Position numbers and translations under genes: made by a program. This document shows, in pieces, positions 1 to 5,032 of a stretch of 6,521 nt of DNA (position 1 is the stretch's first letter; the number at the start of each line of letters is the position of its first letter). The stretch is from CAYINU01 sp964364855 (GTDB lineage: Bacteria > Margulisbacteria > Marinamargulisbacteria > CAYINU01), in NCBI GenBank assembly GCA_964364855.1, contig CAYINU010000084.1, positions 1-6,521 on the forward strand. Direction: 5' to 3'. The notes under the pieces were generated by a model. It ran no database searches. It worked only from the letters and a program-made list of their open reading frames with translations, and was not told where the DNA came from.

Positions 1-39
1 AAAGACGAAAACATCAGACATCATCTGCAAGGAGGAATT

Positions 40-336
40 ATGGCAAAGCATACGTACAAGCCGCTTGGCGATCGCGTCATCGTGAAGCCGCAAGAGCCGG
101 AGCAAAAGACCAAATCGGGGATCGTGTTGCCGGATAGCGCACAAGAAAAGCCCCAAAGCGGGGAGGTTATCGAAGTGGGTCCCGGCCGTATCAATGACGA
201 CGGTAAAGCCATTCCGTTGTCCGTGAAAAAAGGTGACATCGTCATTTTCTCCAAATATGGCGGTACCGAAATCAAGGTCGATGGCGAGGATTACCTCATC
301 GTTCGCGAAAGCGATATCTTGGCCAAGCAAGGCTAA
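40..336 (+). CDS. groES: Co-chaperonin GroES (Hsp10)
   Basis: GroES is the heptameric lid that caps the GroEL folding chamber in the cytoplasm and drives release of the substrate protein into the cavity. The 98-residue product has normal family length. It opens with the conserved KPLGDRVIVKP strand. The mobile loop (about residues 17-35) carries the SGIVLPD motif, whose hydrophobic IVL tripeptide docks onto the GroEL apical domain. The family signature continues with the GEVIEVGPG strand, the KKGDIVIFSKYGGTEIK block and the C-terminal DYLIVRESDILA strand. The ATG at 40 is preceded by AAGGAGG (29-35), 4 nt upstream, which fixes the start. groEL follows after 19 nt, so the two form one operon. 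Only 39 bp of leader is visible and no CIRCE (HrcA) operator is seen in it, so regulation cannot be judged. Identification is essentially certain. Confidence 0.98.
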   Translation: MAKHTYKPLGDRVIVKPQEPEQKTKSGIVLPDSAQEKPQSGEVIEVGPGRINDDGKAIPLSVKKGDIVIFSKYGGTEIKVDGEDYLIVRESDILAKQG

Positions 337-355
337 ATAAAAGGAGTAACCCATC

Positions 356-2008
356 ATGGCGAAGAAGAAACTAAAATATCAAGAAGAAGCCTGGCGCGCG
401 CTGCAACAAGGCTTTGAAAAAGTAGCCACAGCCGTCGGCAGTACCCTGGGTCCGAATGGTAACAACGTTGTTTTGGAGAAAAAATGGGGCTCTCCCACGA
501 TCACCAATGACGGTGTGACCATTGCCAAGGAAATCGAGCTGGAAGATCCCTTTGAAAATATGGGCGCTCAGCTTCTCAAGGAAGTGGCCTCCAAAACCAA
601 TGACGTTGCTGGTGACGGTACGACAACGGCCACTATTTTGGGCAATGCCATCTTTAAAGAAGGCCTAAAAAATGTGGTGGCTGGTGCCAATCCGATGCAG
701 ATCAAAAAAGGCATCGAGCGTGCTGCCCGTATTATCTCTGAAGAATTGCGCAAATTGAGCAAATCCGTCGACAGCAAAGAGTCGATCGCGCAAGTTGCGG
801 CTATTTCGGCCAACAATGACAACGAGATCGGTGATTTGATTTCTGATGCGATGGACAAAGTCGGCAAAGATGGCGTCATCACGGTCGAAGAATCCAAGGG
901 GATCGAGACCGAACTTACCGTGGTCGAAGGGATGCAGTTTGACAAAGGCTACGTGTCACCTTACATGATCACCGACAAAGACCGCATGGAAGCAAGCATG
1001 GATGAGCCTTTGATCTTGGTTACGGACCGCAAAATTTCCGCCATTAAGGATATGCTGCCTGTCTTAGAAAAAGTAGTTCAAGCTGGCCGTCCGCTGGTTG
1101 TTATTGCCGAAGATCTCGACGGTGAGGCGCTGGCTACCATCGTTGTTAACAAACTCCGAGGGACGATCAACTGTCTGGCCGTGAAAGCCCCCGGCTTTGG
1201 CGATCGACGAAAAGCGATGCTCGAAGATATCGCTGTGTTGACTGGCGCGGAAGTGATCAGCGAAGAAAAGGGCCTGACGCTTGAAAATGTTACCCTGAAC
1301 CAACTGGGCACTGCGTCTCGTGTGAAGGCTGACAAAGAAAACACCACCATCGTACAAGGCAAAGGCAACGCAAAGGCGGTCAATGCCCGCATCGCTGAAA
1401 TCAAGCGCGAAATCGACAACAGCGATTCATCTTACGACCGCGAAAAACTGCAAGAACGCTTGGCCAAATTGGCAGGTGGCGTTGCGGTGATCAAGGTGGG
1501 TGCACCGACCGAGACCGAACTCAAAGAGAAAAAGCACCGTGTTGAGGACGCCCTGTCCGCGACGCGTGCGGCGGTTGAAGAAGGCATTGTACCTGGCGGT
1601 GGCGTGGCCTTGTTGAATCTCTTGCCGAAGCTGGAAAAAGAAATCGACAAAGCCTCCGCGGAAGAAAAAGTGGGCATGCAAATCGTGGCCCGCGCATTGG
1701 AAGTGCCATTGCGCCAGATCGCAACCAACTCCGGCGAAGAAGCCTCTGTGATTGTTTCTCGTGTACGCACCGAGAAACACGGCATTGGTTACAACGCCCG
1801 CACCGGCCAATTTGTGGACATGATCAAGGAAGGCATCGTAGATCCGACCAAGGTAACGCGGTCTGCCATTATGAATGCCTGCTCGATCGCCGCAATGGCC
1901 TTGACGACCAAGGTTTTGGTTGCCGATGATCCGGACGAAGAAAAAGAAACTGCAGGCGCTGCTGCAGGTGGTATGGGCGGTATGGGTGGCATGGGCGGAA
2001 TGTACTAG
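356..2008 (+). CDS. groEL: Chaperonin GroEL (Hsp60)
   Basis: GroEL is the tetradecameric ATP-driven folding chamber that works with GroES. The 550-residue product aligns without net gaps to E. coli numbering up to at least residue 398. The nucleotide-binding and catalytic residues are present: D52, D87 in AGDGTTTAT, D398 in RVEDAL, and the GGGVAL loop. The apical peptide-binding face keeps Y199, Y203 and the MLPVL segment, with M204 where E. coli has F204, as in Bacillus. The C-terminal tail is four GGM repeats (codons 538-549) followed by a final Tyr. The start at 356 has AAGGAG at 341-346. One oddity: the phosphate-binding loop, usually LGPKGRNVVL, reads LGPNGNNVVL here, so K34 and R36 are both Asn. 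A strong terminator follows 33 nt after the stop. Identification is certain; the substitutions are noted separately. Confidence 0.99.
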   Translation: MAKKKLKYQEEAWRALQQGFEKVATAVGSTLGPNGNNVVLEKKWGSPTITNDGVTIAKEIELEDPFENMGAQLLKEVASKTNDVAGDGTTTATILGNAIFKEGLKNVVAGANPMQIKKGIERAARIISEELRKLSKSVDSKESIAQVAAISANNDNEIGDLISDAMDKVGKDGVITVEESKGIETELTVVEGMQFDKGYVSPYMITDKDRMEASMDEPLILVTDRKISAIKDMLPVLEKVVQAGRPLVVIAEDLDGEALATIVVNKLRGTINCLAVKAPGFGDRRKAMLEDIAVLTGAEVISEEKGLTLENVTLNQLGTASRVKADKENTTIVQGKGNAKAVNARIAEIKREIDNSDSSYDREKLQERLAKLAGGVAVIKVGAPTETELKEKKHRVEDALSATRAAVEEGIVPGGGVALLNLLPKLEKEIDKASAEEKVGMQIVARALEVPLRQIATNSGEEASVIVSRVRTEKHGIGYNARTGQFVDMIKEGIVDPTKVTRSAIMNACSIAAMALTTKVLVADDPDEEKETAGAAAGGMGGMGGMGGMY

Positions 2009-2041
2009 TCTTTCCCCCAGCTACTCAGCACACCGTTTCGC

Positions 2042-2076
2042 AAAAGCCCCTCGGATTCCCGGGGGGCTTTTTGTTT
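2042..2076 (+). terminator. Intrinsic terminator of groESL
   Basis: A 13-bp stem (AAAAGCCCCTCGG pairing with CCGGGGGGCTTTT, one T-G wobble) closes a 4-nt ATTC loop and runs into a T tract (TTTTTGTTT). It starts 33 nt after the groEL stop. Because the stem has A-runs on the left, it also gives a T tract on the minus strand and could serve the repressor gene that ends at 2138. Confidence 0.93.
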
Positions 2077-2137
2077 GAACCGGTCACAATTTTGTAATAT
2101 CCACAGCTTCGGCGAGCGCTTGTGCCGGCAGACATTA

Positions 2138-2344
2138 TTAAAGTCCCTGACATAGTGTCTCTAACGTGGTATCCAGCGCGATAGCGATGCTATGTAAAGA
2201 CGAAAATTTGGGGTCTTTAAGCCCATTTTCAATTCTCCACACGGTCTTGATCGATAAGCCTGCGGTGGTGGCTACCTCTTCTTGTGATAGGCCTAGGAAT
2301 TCACGTCGTTCTTTAATTCGCTGGCCCAATTTCTTAAAGTTCAT
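2138..2344 (-). CDS. Xre-family HTH transcriptional regulator (module copy 1)
   Basis: This is a 68-residue protein made of a single Xre/Cro-CI-type DNA-binding domain. After a basic helix (KKLGQRIKERREFLG, residues 4-18) comes the classic helix-turn-helix, about residues 20-41: LSQEEVATTAGLS, then IKTVWRIENG, in which the recognition helix lies. A short fourth helix (SSLHSIAIALDTTLETL) follows. There is no effector or dimerisation domain, so it is probably a cytoplasmic dimeric repressor of its own divergent region. It is transcribed away from the 72-residue gene at 2451 across a 106-bp control region that contains an 8-bp-arm inverted repeat. The start ATG (2342-2344) has no convincing Shine-Dalgarno; a TTTAAT -10-like hexamer ends 6 nt before it. 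The family call is secure; the target and role are inferred from layout. Confidence 0.85.
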   Translation of the reverse strand: MNFKKLGQRIKERREFLGLSQEEVATTAGLSIKTVWRIENGLKDPKFSSLHSIAIALDTTLETLCQGL

Positions 2345-2347
2345 GTC

Positions 2348-2375
2348 TTGATTAAATGCAGATATCGCCTAAAAT
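2348..2375 (+). promoter_or_regulatory. Candidate promoter of the 72-residue gene, copy 1
   Basis: TTGATT (2348-2353), a 16-nt spacer, then TAAAAT (2370-2375, 5/6 match to the -10 consensus). The expected transcription start, near 2382, falls inside the inverted repeat at 2377-2398, an arrangement suited to repression. Pattern match only. Confidence 0.45.
2351..2356 (-). promoter_or_regulatory. Possible -10 box of HTH gene 1 (leaderless start)
   Basis: Read on the minus strand this is TTTAAT, a 5/6 match to TATAAT. It ends 6 nt upstream of the ATG at 2344, so transcription would begin at or next to the start codon. No good -35 is seen at normal spacing. Tentative. Confidence 0.35.
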
Positions 2376-2376
2376 G

Positions 2377-2398
2377 AAATGGACTTTTATGTCCATTT
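2377..2398. promoter_or_regulatory. Inverted repeat, candidate operator of module 1
   Basis: Perfect 8-bp arms AAATGGAC and GTCCATTT are separated by 6 nt (TTTTAT). The repeat lies in the control region between the divergent HTH gene and the 72-residue gene, just downstream of the candidate -10 at 2370-2375. It is likely the binding site of the HTH protein encoded at 2138-2344. A short T run follows the right arm, so a weak hairpin in RNA is an alternative reading. Confidence 0.55.
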
Positions 2399-2438
2399 TT
2401 GTTAGTCTGTCTTTTGATCGCCGAAATTTGATTATGTG

Positions 2439-2445
2439 AAAGGAG
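2439..2445 (+). promoter_or_regulatory. Shine-Dalgarno deciding the start at 2451
   Basis: AAAGGAG lies 5 nt before the ATG at 2451. An in-frame GTG at 2436 overlaps this site and would have no ribosome-binding site of its own. Starting at 2451 also makes the product 72 residues, the same as its paralogue at 3312. Confidence 0.85.
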
Positions 2446-2450
2446 TCACA

Positions 2451-2669
2451 ATGATCAACCTAAAAACAACGCTCCGCGACCGCTTTTATGGTGAGACCGA
2501 CATCCAACTTGATCCCACGACCGATGCCTGGAAAGTCTATGCGCTGTGGCTGGAACAACTCGCGGTGGAGCGGCTCAATGCCGAGGCCATCTCAGAAGCG
2601 CATGTTTTGCGAGAGGCGATCTATCAGGCGACGGATCTTTTGGACAAGGCGGTTACACGACCGATGTAG
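2451..2669 (+). CDS. Small protein of unknown function, 72-residue family, copy 1
   Basis: I do not recognise this family. The 72-residue product is soluble, with no signal peptide or membrane segment. It opens with a short basic part (TTLRDRFYGETD), then a QLDPTTDAW segment, then what looks like two amphipathic helices: about residues 26-46 (WKVYALWLEQLAVERLNAEA) and about 49-69 (EAHVLREAIYQATDLLDKAV). Such helical hairpins often mediate protein-protein contacts, but that is inference. It is 56/72 identical to the protein encoded at 3312-3530, and the central blocks are unchanged even at DNA level. It has a strong Shine-Dalgarno (2439-2445) and lies divergent from an Xre repressor, so it is probably a repressed, inducible gene. 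An anti-repressor, an immunity or antitoxin role, or phage-derived cargo are all possible; none can be shown. Confidence 0.8.
   Translation: MINLKTTLRDRFYGETDIQLDPTTDAWKVYALWLEQLAVERLNAEAISEAHVLREAIYQATDLLDKAVTRPM
2491..2526 (+). repeat. 36-nt exact repeat shared with 3352-3387
   Basis: This stretch of the first 72-residue gene (codons 14-26) is identical to 3352-3387 in the second. A further 35-nt identical run pairs 2594-2628 with 3455-3489. Homology covers the whole 219-bp gene (about 186/219 identical by hand count) and does not clearly extend beyond the coding sequence and its Shine-Dalgarno. Confidence 0.9.
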
Positions 2670-2717
2670 ATAATTATTTATTTACAAAAAAGGTAACGCA
2701 ATTTATCATATGGGCCC

Positions 2718-3014
2718 ATGCATTTTCTAAAAATTCCAGCCAAAAAAATGTCCCTCGAAAATGTCATCCGGTGGGGAATGCGGTTAGCTATACTTTATTT
2801 GGCTGCCTGGTGGATATTACTTTATTGGTCGTTTAGTGAAGCAATAACAGCTGGCCCTCTGCCATTGCGGCAGTATGGGGTCGCTTTCTTTTTTGGGGTG
2901 GTTCCGCATCTTCCGTTGTGGGTCGCAACTTTTTCAGTTCAGAGGGTCTTTTGGTTACTATCTCGCGAGATGGCAATGCGATGCGGGGGCTCATTCAGGC
3001 TGAAATACCTTTAA
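2718..3014 (+). CDS. Small membrane protein of unknown function
   Basis: The reading frame encodes 98 residues, or 88 if the internal ATG at 2748 (Met11, MSLENVIRW) is used. Neither start has a good Shine-Dalgarno, so the N-terminus is uncertain. Two hydrophobic, Trp/Phe-rich segments are visible, about residues 23-39 (LAILYLAAWWILLYWSF) and about 53-74 (YGVAFFFGVVPHLPLWVATFSV). They are joined by a loop with a PLPLRQ sequence, and a basic C-terminal tail (RLKYL) follows. This predicts a two-pass inner-membrane protein. It lies 48 bp after the first 72-residue gene on the same strand and could be cotranscribed with it. Its end overlaps the 3' end of the second HTH gene by 20 bp, tail to tail. 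No family is recognised. Membrane-acting toxin, exclusion or holin-like proteins would fit the size, but there is no motif to support any of them. Confidence 0.55.
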   Translation: MHFLKIPAKKMSLENVIRWGMRLAILYLAAWWILLYWSFSEAITAGPLPLRQYGVAFFFGVVPHLPLWVATFSVQRVFWLLSREMAMRCGGSFRLKYL

Positions 3015-3228
3015 AAAACTCGTCATAACTGACGTCTAGACCATCAATGAGCTTAAGTAGTGTGGAGACAGTGAGACCACTCTCGCCATTGAGGATGCGG
3101 CTAATAGCAGCTCTATCTACTCCGCTGCGTATAGACAACTGGTATGCAGTCAGATTTTTATCAGTCAGCAACTTTTCTATGCGCCGGATGATCGGTGCAA
3201 GGAGATCGCGATCTGGATGCTCAGCCAT
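2995..3228 (-). CDS. Xre-family HTH transcriptional regulator (module copy 2)
   Basis: A second Cro/CI-type regulator, 77 residues from the ATG at 3228. A longer reading from a TTG at 3252 would add 8 residues (MKQVTIAI) but has no Shine-Dalgarno. The ATG version begins MAEHPDRDLLAPIIRR and is preferred. In the ATG version the helix-turn-helix spans about residues 27-48: LTAYQLSIRSGVD, then the recognition helix RAAISRILNGE. The helices LTVSTLLKLIDGLDVS and YDEFF complete the domain. It differs strongly from the regulator at 2138-2344 in sequence, although both face a copy of the same 72-residue gene. The region between this gene and the small gene contains a perfect 7-bp-arm inverted repeat, a likely autoregulatory operator. 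Its 3' end overlaps the convergent membrane-protein gene by 20 bp. The family is secure; the regulatory role is inferred. Confidence 0.82.
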   Translation of the reverse strand: MAEHPDRDLLAPIIRRIEKLLTDKNLTAYQLSIRSGVDRAAISRILNGESGLTVSTLLKLIDGLDVSYDEFFKGISA

Positions 3229-3235
3229 GATGGCA

Positions 3236-3241
3236 ATAGTA
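3236..3241 (-). promoter_or_regulatory. Possible -10 box of HTH gene 2 (leaderless start)
   Basis: Read on the minus strand this is TACTAT, a 4/6 match to TATAAT, ending 7 nt before the ATG at 3228. No recognisable -35 is present, though the inverted repeat at 3263-3278 lies roughly where one would be. Weak on its own. Confidence 0.25.
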
Positions 3242-3262
3242 ACCTGCTTCAAAAAATGACAC

Positions 3263-3278
3263 GTTGATATTTATCAAC
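3263..3278. promoter_or_regulatory. Inverted repeat, candidate operator of module 2
   Basis: GTTGATA-TT-TATCAAC is a perfect 16-bp inverted repeat with 7-bp arms and a 2-nt centre. It lies between the divergent HTH gene (2995-3228) and the small gene (3312) and contains the candidate -35 TTGATA of the latter. Size and symmetry are typical of Cro/CI-type repressor operators. A repressor bound here would block the rightward promoter directly. Confidence 0.65.
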
Positions 3279-3292
3279 TACTATGGGATTAT
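3264..3292 (+). promoter_or_regulatory. Candidate promoter of the 72-residue gene, copy 2
   Basis: TTGATA (3264-3269, 5/6 match to the -35 consensus), a 17-nt spacer, then GATTAT (3287-3292, 4/6 match to the -10). The start of transcription would be near 3299, leaving a very short leader that begins at the Shine-Dalgarno. The -35 lies within the inverted repeat. Confidence 0.45.
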
Positions 3293-3297
3293 TTAAT

Positions 3298-3306
3298 AAA
3301 GGAGGT
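3298..3306 (+). promoter_or_regulatory. Strong Shine-Dalgarno of the 72-residue gene, copy 2
   Basis: AAAGGAGGT is a near-perfect complement of the 16S rRNA 3' end and lies 5 nt before the ATG at 3312. It predicts efficient translation once the promoter is released. Confidence 0.88.
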
Positions 3307-3311
3307 TTCAG

Positions 3312-3530
3312 ATGCTAACACTACAATCCCAACTCCGCGACCGCTTTTATTGTGAGACCGACATCCAACTTGATCCCACGACCGATGACTGGAAGGCCTA
3401 TGCATTGTGGTTGGAAGAATTGGCCGTGGATAAACTCAATGCCGAGGCCACTTTAGAAGCGCATGTTTTGCGAGAGGCGATCTATCAGGTGACGGATCTT
3501 TTGGATAAGGCGGTTACGCGACGGGTGTAG
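3312..3530 (+). CDS. Small protein of unknown function, 72-residue family, copy 2
   Basis: Paralogue of the protein encoded at 2451-2669, with the same length and no gaps: 56 of 72 residues are identical. The differences cluster at the N-terminus (residues 2-7), around residues 36-48 and at the last two residues. The blocks LRDRFY, ETDIQLDPTTD and EAHVLREAIYQ are invariant, so they are likely the functional core. A Cys replaces Gly at residue 14. As in copy 1, two amphipathic helices are suggested, about residues 26-46 and 49-69, with no membrane segment. The gene has the strongest Shine-Dalgarno in the island and a promoter candidate overlapped by an inverted repeat, so it is probably tightly repressed by the divergent HTH protein (2995-3228). 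It lies 103 bp upstream of abiEi. The function is unknown to me. Confidence 0.82.
   Translation: MLTLQSQLRDRFYCETDIQLDPTTDDWKAYALWLEELAVDKLNAEATLEAHVLREAIYQVTDLLDKAVTRRV
3352..3387 (+). repeat. 36-nt exact repeat shared with 2491-2526
   Basis: Second copy of the longest exact repeat between the two 72-residue genes. Spacing between the copies is 861 bp, equal to the distance between the gene starts. Confidence 0.9.
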
Positions 3531-3564
3531 AAGGTTTCTCACCATACGATAGGTCAGGACATTG

Positions 3565-3584
3565 CGACTGTTTTAAAACGGTCG
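3565..3584. promoter_or_regulatory. 20-bp near-perfect palindrome upstream of abiEi
   Basis: CGACTGTTTTAAAACGGTCG reads the same on both strands except for one mismatched pair (9 of 10 positions match, no spacer). It lies in the 103-bp gap between the second 72-residue gene and abiEi. AbiEi antitoxins are known to autorepress by binding inverted repeats in their promoter, so this is a candidate operator. As RNA the mismatch becomes a U-G pair, but no T tract follows directly, so a terminator is less likely. Confidence 0.5.
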
Positions 3585-3621
3585 GCGTACTGATTTTATT
3601 TCTGAAACGATATCAATATAG

Positions 3622-3627
3622 TATGAT
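3622..3627 (+). promoter_or_regulatory. Possible -10 box of abiEi
   Basis: TATGAT (5/6 match) ends 6 nt before the GTG start at 3634, so the transcript could begin at the start codon. It overlaps a small inverted repeat, TATCA-N8-TGATA (3611-3628). No clear -35 is seen at 17 nt. Tentative. Confidence 0.4.
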
Positions 3628-3633
3628 ACGGAA

Positions 3634-4251
3634 GTGAAATATGCGGATTTCAAGCGCTTACTTGGAAAAATGCCTATTTTTTCGTTATCGGATATTGGGC
3701 CGATAGCACCTGTTTTTCATCGCCATCAACTTACTCAATGGTCGAAAAAAGGATATATCCAAAAATTAAAAAAGGGGGTTTATTTTTTTTCGGATGCCGT
3801 AGTCGATGAGGCGTTTCTATACGGTGCGGCAGGGAAAATTTATGCGCCTTCCTACATTTCCATGGAATTGGCTCTTGCAGTGTATGGCTTTATTCCCGAA
3901 AGTGTTTACGCGATTACGTCCATATCCACACGCAAAACGCAGACCATATCCACTTCTATAGGAACATTTATGTACAAGCATGTAAAGCCAAGGCTAATGT
4001 TTGGCTACCATCTCCAAAAAAAGGACGGGTTGTATTACAACATCGCAAGTCCTGAAAAAGCCCTTTTAGATTATCTATATCTCAATCCCAGACTTTCAGA
4101 TTCCGGTGCAATCCGTGAAATGAGGTTTAACTGGGAAGAAATGCGAACCACACTAAACAGTAATGTTTTCAATGCGTATCTAAATAGTTTTAATTCGAAA
4201 GAAATGAATCGGCGCGTGAACGTGCTAAGAAGCCAGGGTTTTCATGCTTAG
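3634..4251 (+). CDS. abiEi: AbiEi-type antitoxin / autorepressor (type IV toxin-antitoxin)
   Basis: This is the antitoxin of an AbiE system, 205 residues. Known AbiEi proteins have an N-terminal winged-helix DNA-binding domain that represses their own promoter and a C-terminal domain needed to neutralise AbiEii. Here the N-terminal part (about residues 1-52) fits that fold. FSLSDIGPIAPVFHRHQLTQWSKKGYIQKLKKGVYFF gives the helices and a basic wing. The family hallmarks follow: YAPSYISMELALAVYGFIPE (about 66-85), the ISTRKTQTISTSIG strands, and ASPEKALLDYLYL. The chosen start is GTG at 3634, because MKYADFKRLLGKMPIFS matches the usual opening of such proteins; an in-frame ATG at 3670 would remove part of helix 1. 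There is no spaced Shine-Dalgarno, only GGA right next to the GTG. The gene overlaps abiEii by 8 bp, as expected for a translationally coupled pair. Confidence 0.86.
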   Translation: MKYADFKRLLGKMPIFSLSDIGPIAPVFHRHQLTQWSKKGYIQKLKKGVYFFSDAVVDEAFLYGAAGKIYAPSYISMELALAVYGFIPESVYAITSISTRKTQTISTSIGTFMYKHVKPRLMFGYHLQKKDGLYYNIASPEKALLDYLYLNPRLSDSGAIREMRFNWEEMRTTLNSNVFNAYLNSFNSKEMNRRVNVLRSQGFHA

Positions 4252-5032
4252 TATGGAAGATCTTCAAAAAGAGTTTCCCAAGAATCTCCATCCGTTTCAA
4301 CGCAATATTCTTCGCGAATATTTGCAGTACAAAATTTTAGATGTTCTGTTTTCACAGCCACTGGGGCAGAAGCTCAGATTCATCGGGGGAACTGCCTTAA
4401 GAATCGTCCATGGCTTAGATCGATTTTCAGAAGATCTAGACTTCGATTGTGTTGACTTGTCATTTGCTAAATTCCAGACATTATCAGGGGCGGTGAAGTC
4501 CGGATTAGAACTTGAAGGGTACGAAGTTGATATTTCGTTCTCAGGAAAAACGGCATTCCGATGCAATATCCGGATTCCTAAACTTCTTTTTCAACATGGA
4601 ATTTTGCCACTAGAACATGAAAAAATTCTGATCCAGCTGGATACGGAGAGTCAAGGATTCGAATTTGAACCGACGGTTGAATTTATCAATAAATTTGACG
4701 TATTCAGACCGATCCTGGTGACGCCGATTTCTATTCTTTTATCCCAAAAAATCGTGACGGCTTTTAATCGGCGACGTCCAAAAGGCAGAGATTTTTATGA
4801 CATTTTATTCTTATTGGGAAAAACGTTGCCGAACTATGAATTTTTGGCTGCAAAAATCGGTGTGACCGATTCCGCCGGCCTTATGACTTATATTCGAAAG
4901 GGATGCGCCAAAATCGATTTCAAAGAATTGGTAGATGATCTACGCCCATTCGTATTCAATCCCTCACATGCAGATCGAATTCTTTTATTTACCGCCTATG
5001 TTGAAACGCATGCGGGGCTTTTGGAAAACTAG
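4244..5032 (+). CDS. abiEii: AbiEii-type nucleotidyltransferase toxin
   Basis: This is the toxin of the AbiE pair, 262 residues, in the DUF1814/COG2253 nucleotidyltransferase group that includes the mycobacterial MenT toxins. Those enzymes add nucleotides to the tRNA acceptor end and stop growth; the substrate of this protein is not known. The catalytic motifs are visible: GGT at residues 48-50 followed by RFSEDLDFD, giving the metal-binding D64 and D66; an ILIQLD strand ending at D133; K169 in LSQKIVTAF; and D183 in KGRDFYDI. All expected key residues are present, so the enzyme looks intact. The start is ATG 4244, inside the end of abiEi, with AGGG at 4235-4238 as ribosome-binding site; ATG 4253 is an alternative, 14 nt from that site. 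The gene converges on dnaE with 10 bp between stop codons. AbiE acts as abortive infection against phages in streptococci. Confidence 0.88.
   Translation: MLSMEDLQKEFPKNLHPFQRNILREYLQYKILDVLFSQPLGQKLRFIGGTALRIVHGLDRFSEDLDFDCVDLSFAKFQTLSGAVKSGLELEGYEVDISFSGKTAFRCNIRIPKLLFQHGILPLEHEKILIQLDTESQGFEFEPTVEFINKFDVFRPILVTPISILLSQKIVTAFNRRRPKGRDFYDILFLLGKTLPNYEFLAAKIGVTDSAGLMTYIRKGCAKIDFKELVDDLRPFVFNPSHADRILLFTAYVETHAGLLEN

Noticed and set aside
1..39. CIRCE (HrcA) operator upstream of groES
   Set aside because: No TTAGCACTC-N9-GAGTGCTAA pattern in the 39 visible bases; it could lie further upstream, outside the window.
568..1992. Several open frames of 67-127 codons antisense to groEL
   Set aside because: They are shadows of groEL codon use, have no ribosome-binding sites, and show composition expected of reversed coding sequence.
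2104..2131. GC-rich CGGC/GCCG repeat downstream of HTH gene 1 as its own terminator
   Set aside because: Only four pairs around a long loop, with no T tract; the groEL terminator read on the minus strand is a better candidate.
2436..2450. GTG start 15 bp upstream of the first 72-residue gene
   Set aside because: It overlaps the Shine-Dalgarno used by the ATG at 2451, has no site of its own, and would break the equal length with the paralogue.
2546..2836. Open frame of 96 codons overlapping the first 72-residue gene and the membrane protein
   Set aside because: It is a shifted reading of the conserved 72-residue gene, has no ribosome-binding site, and continues into the better-supported membrane-protein frame.
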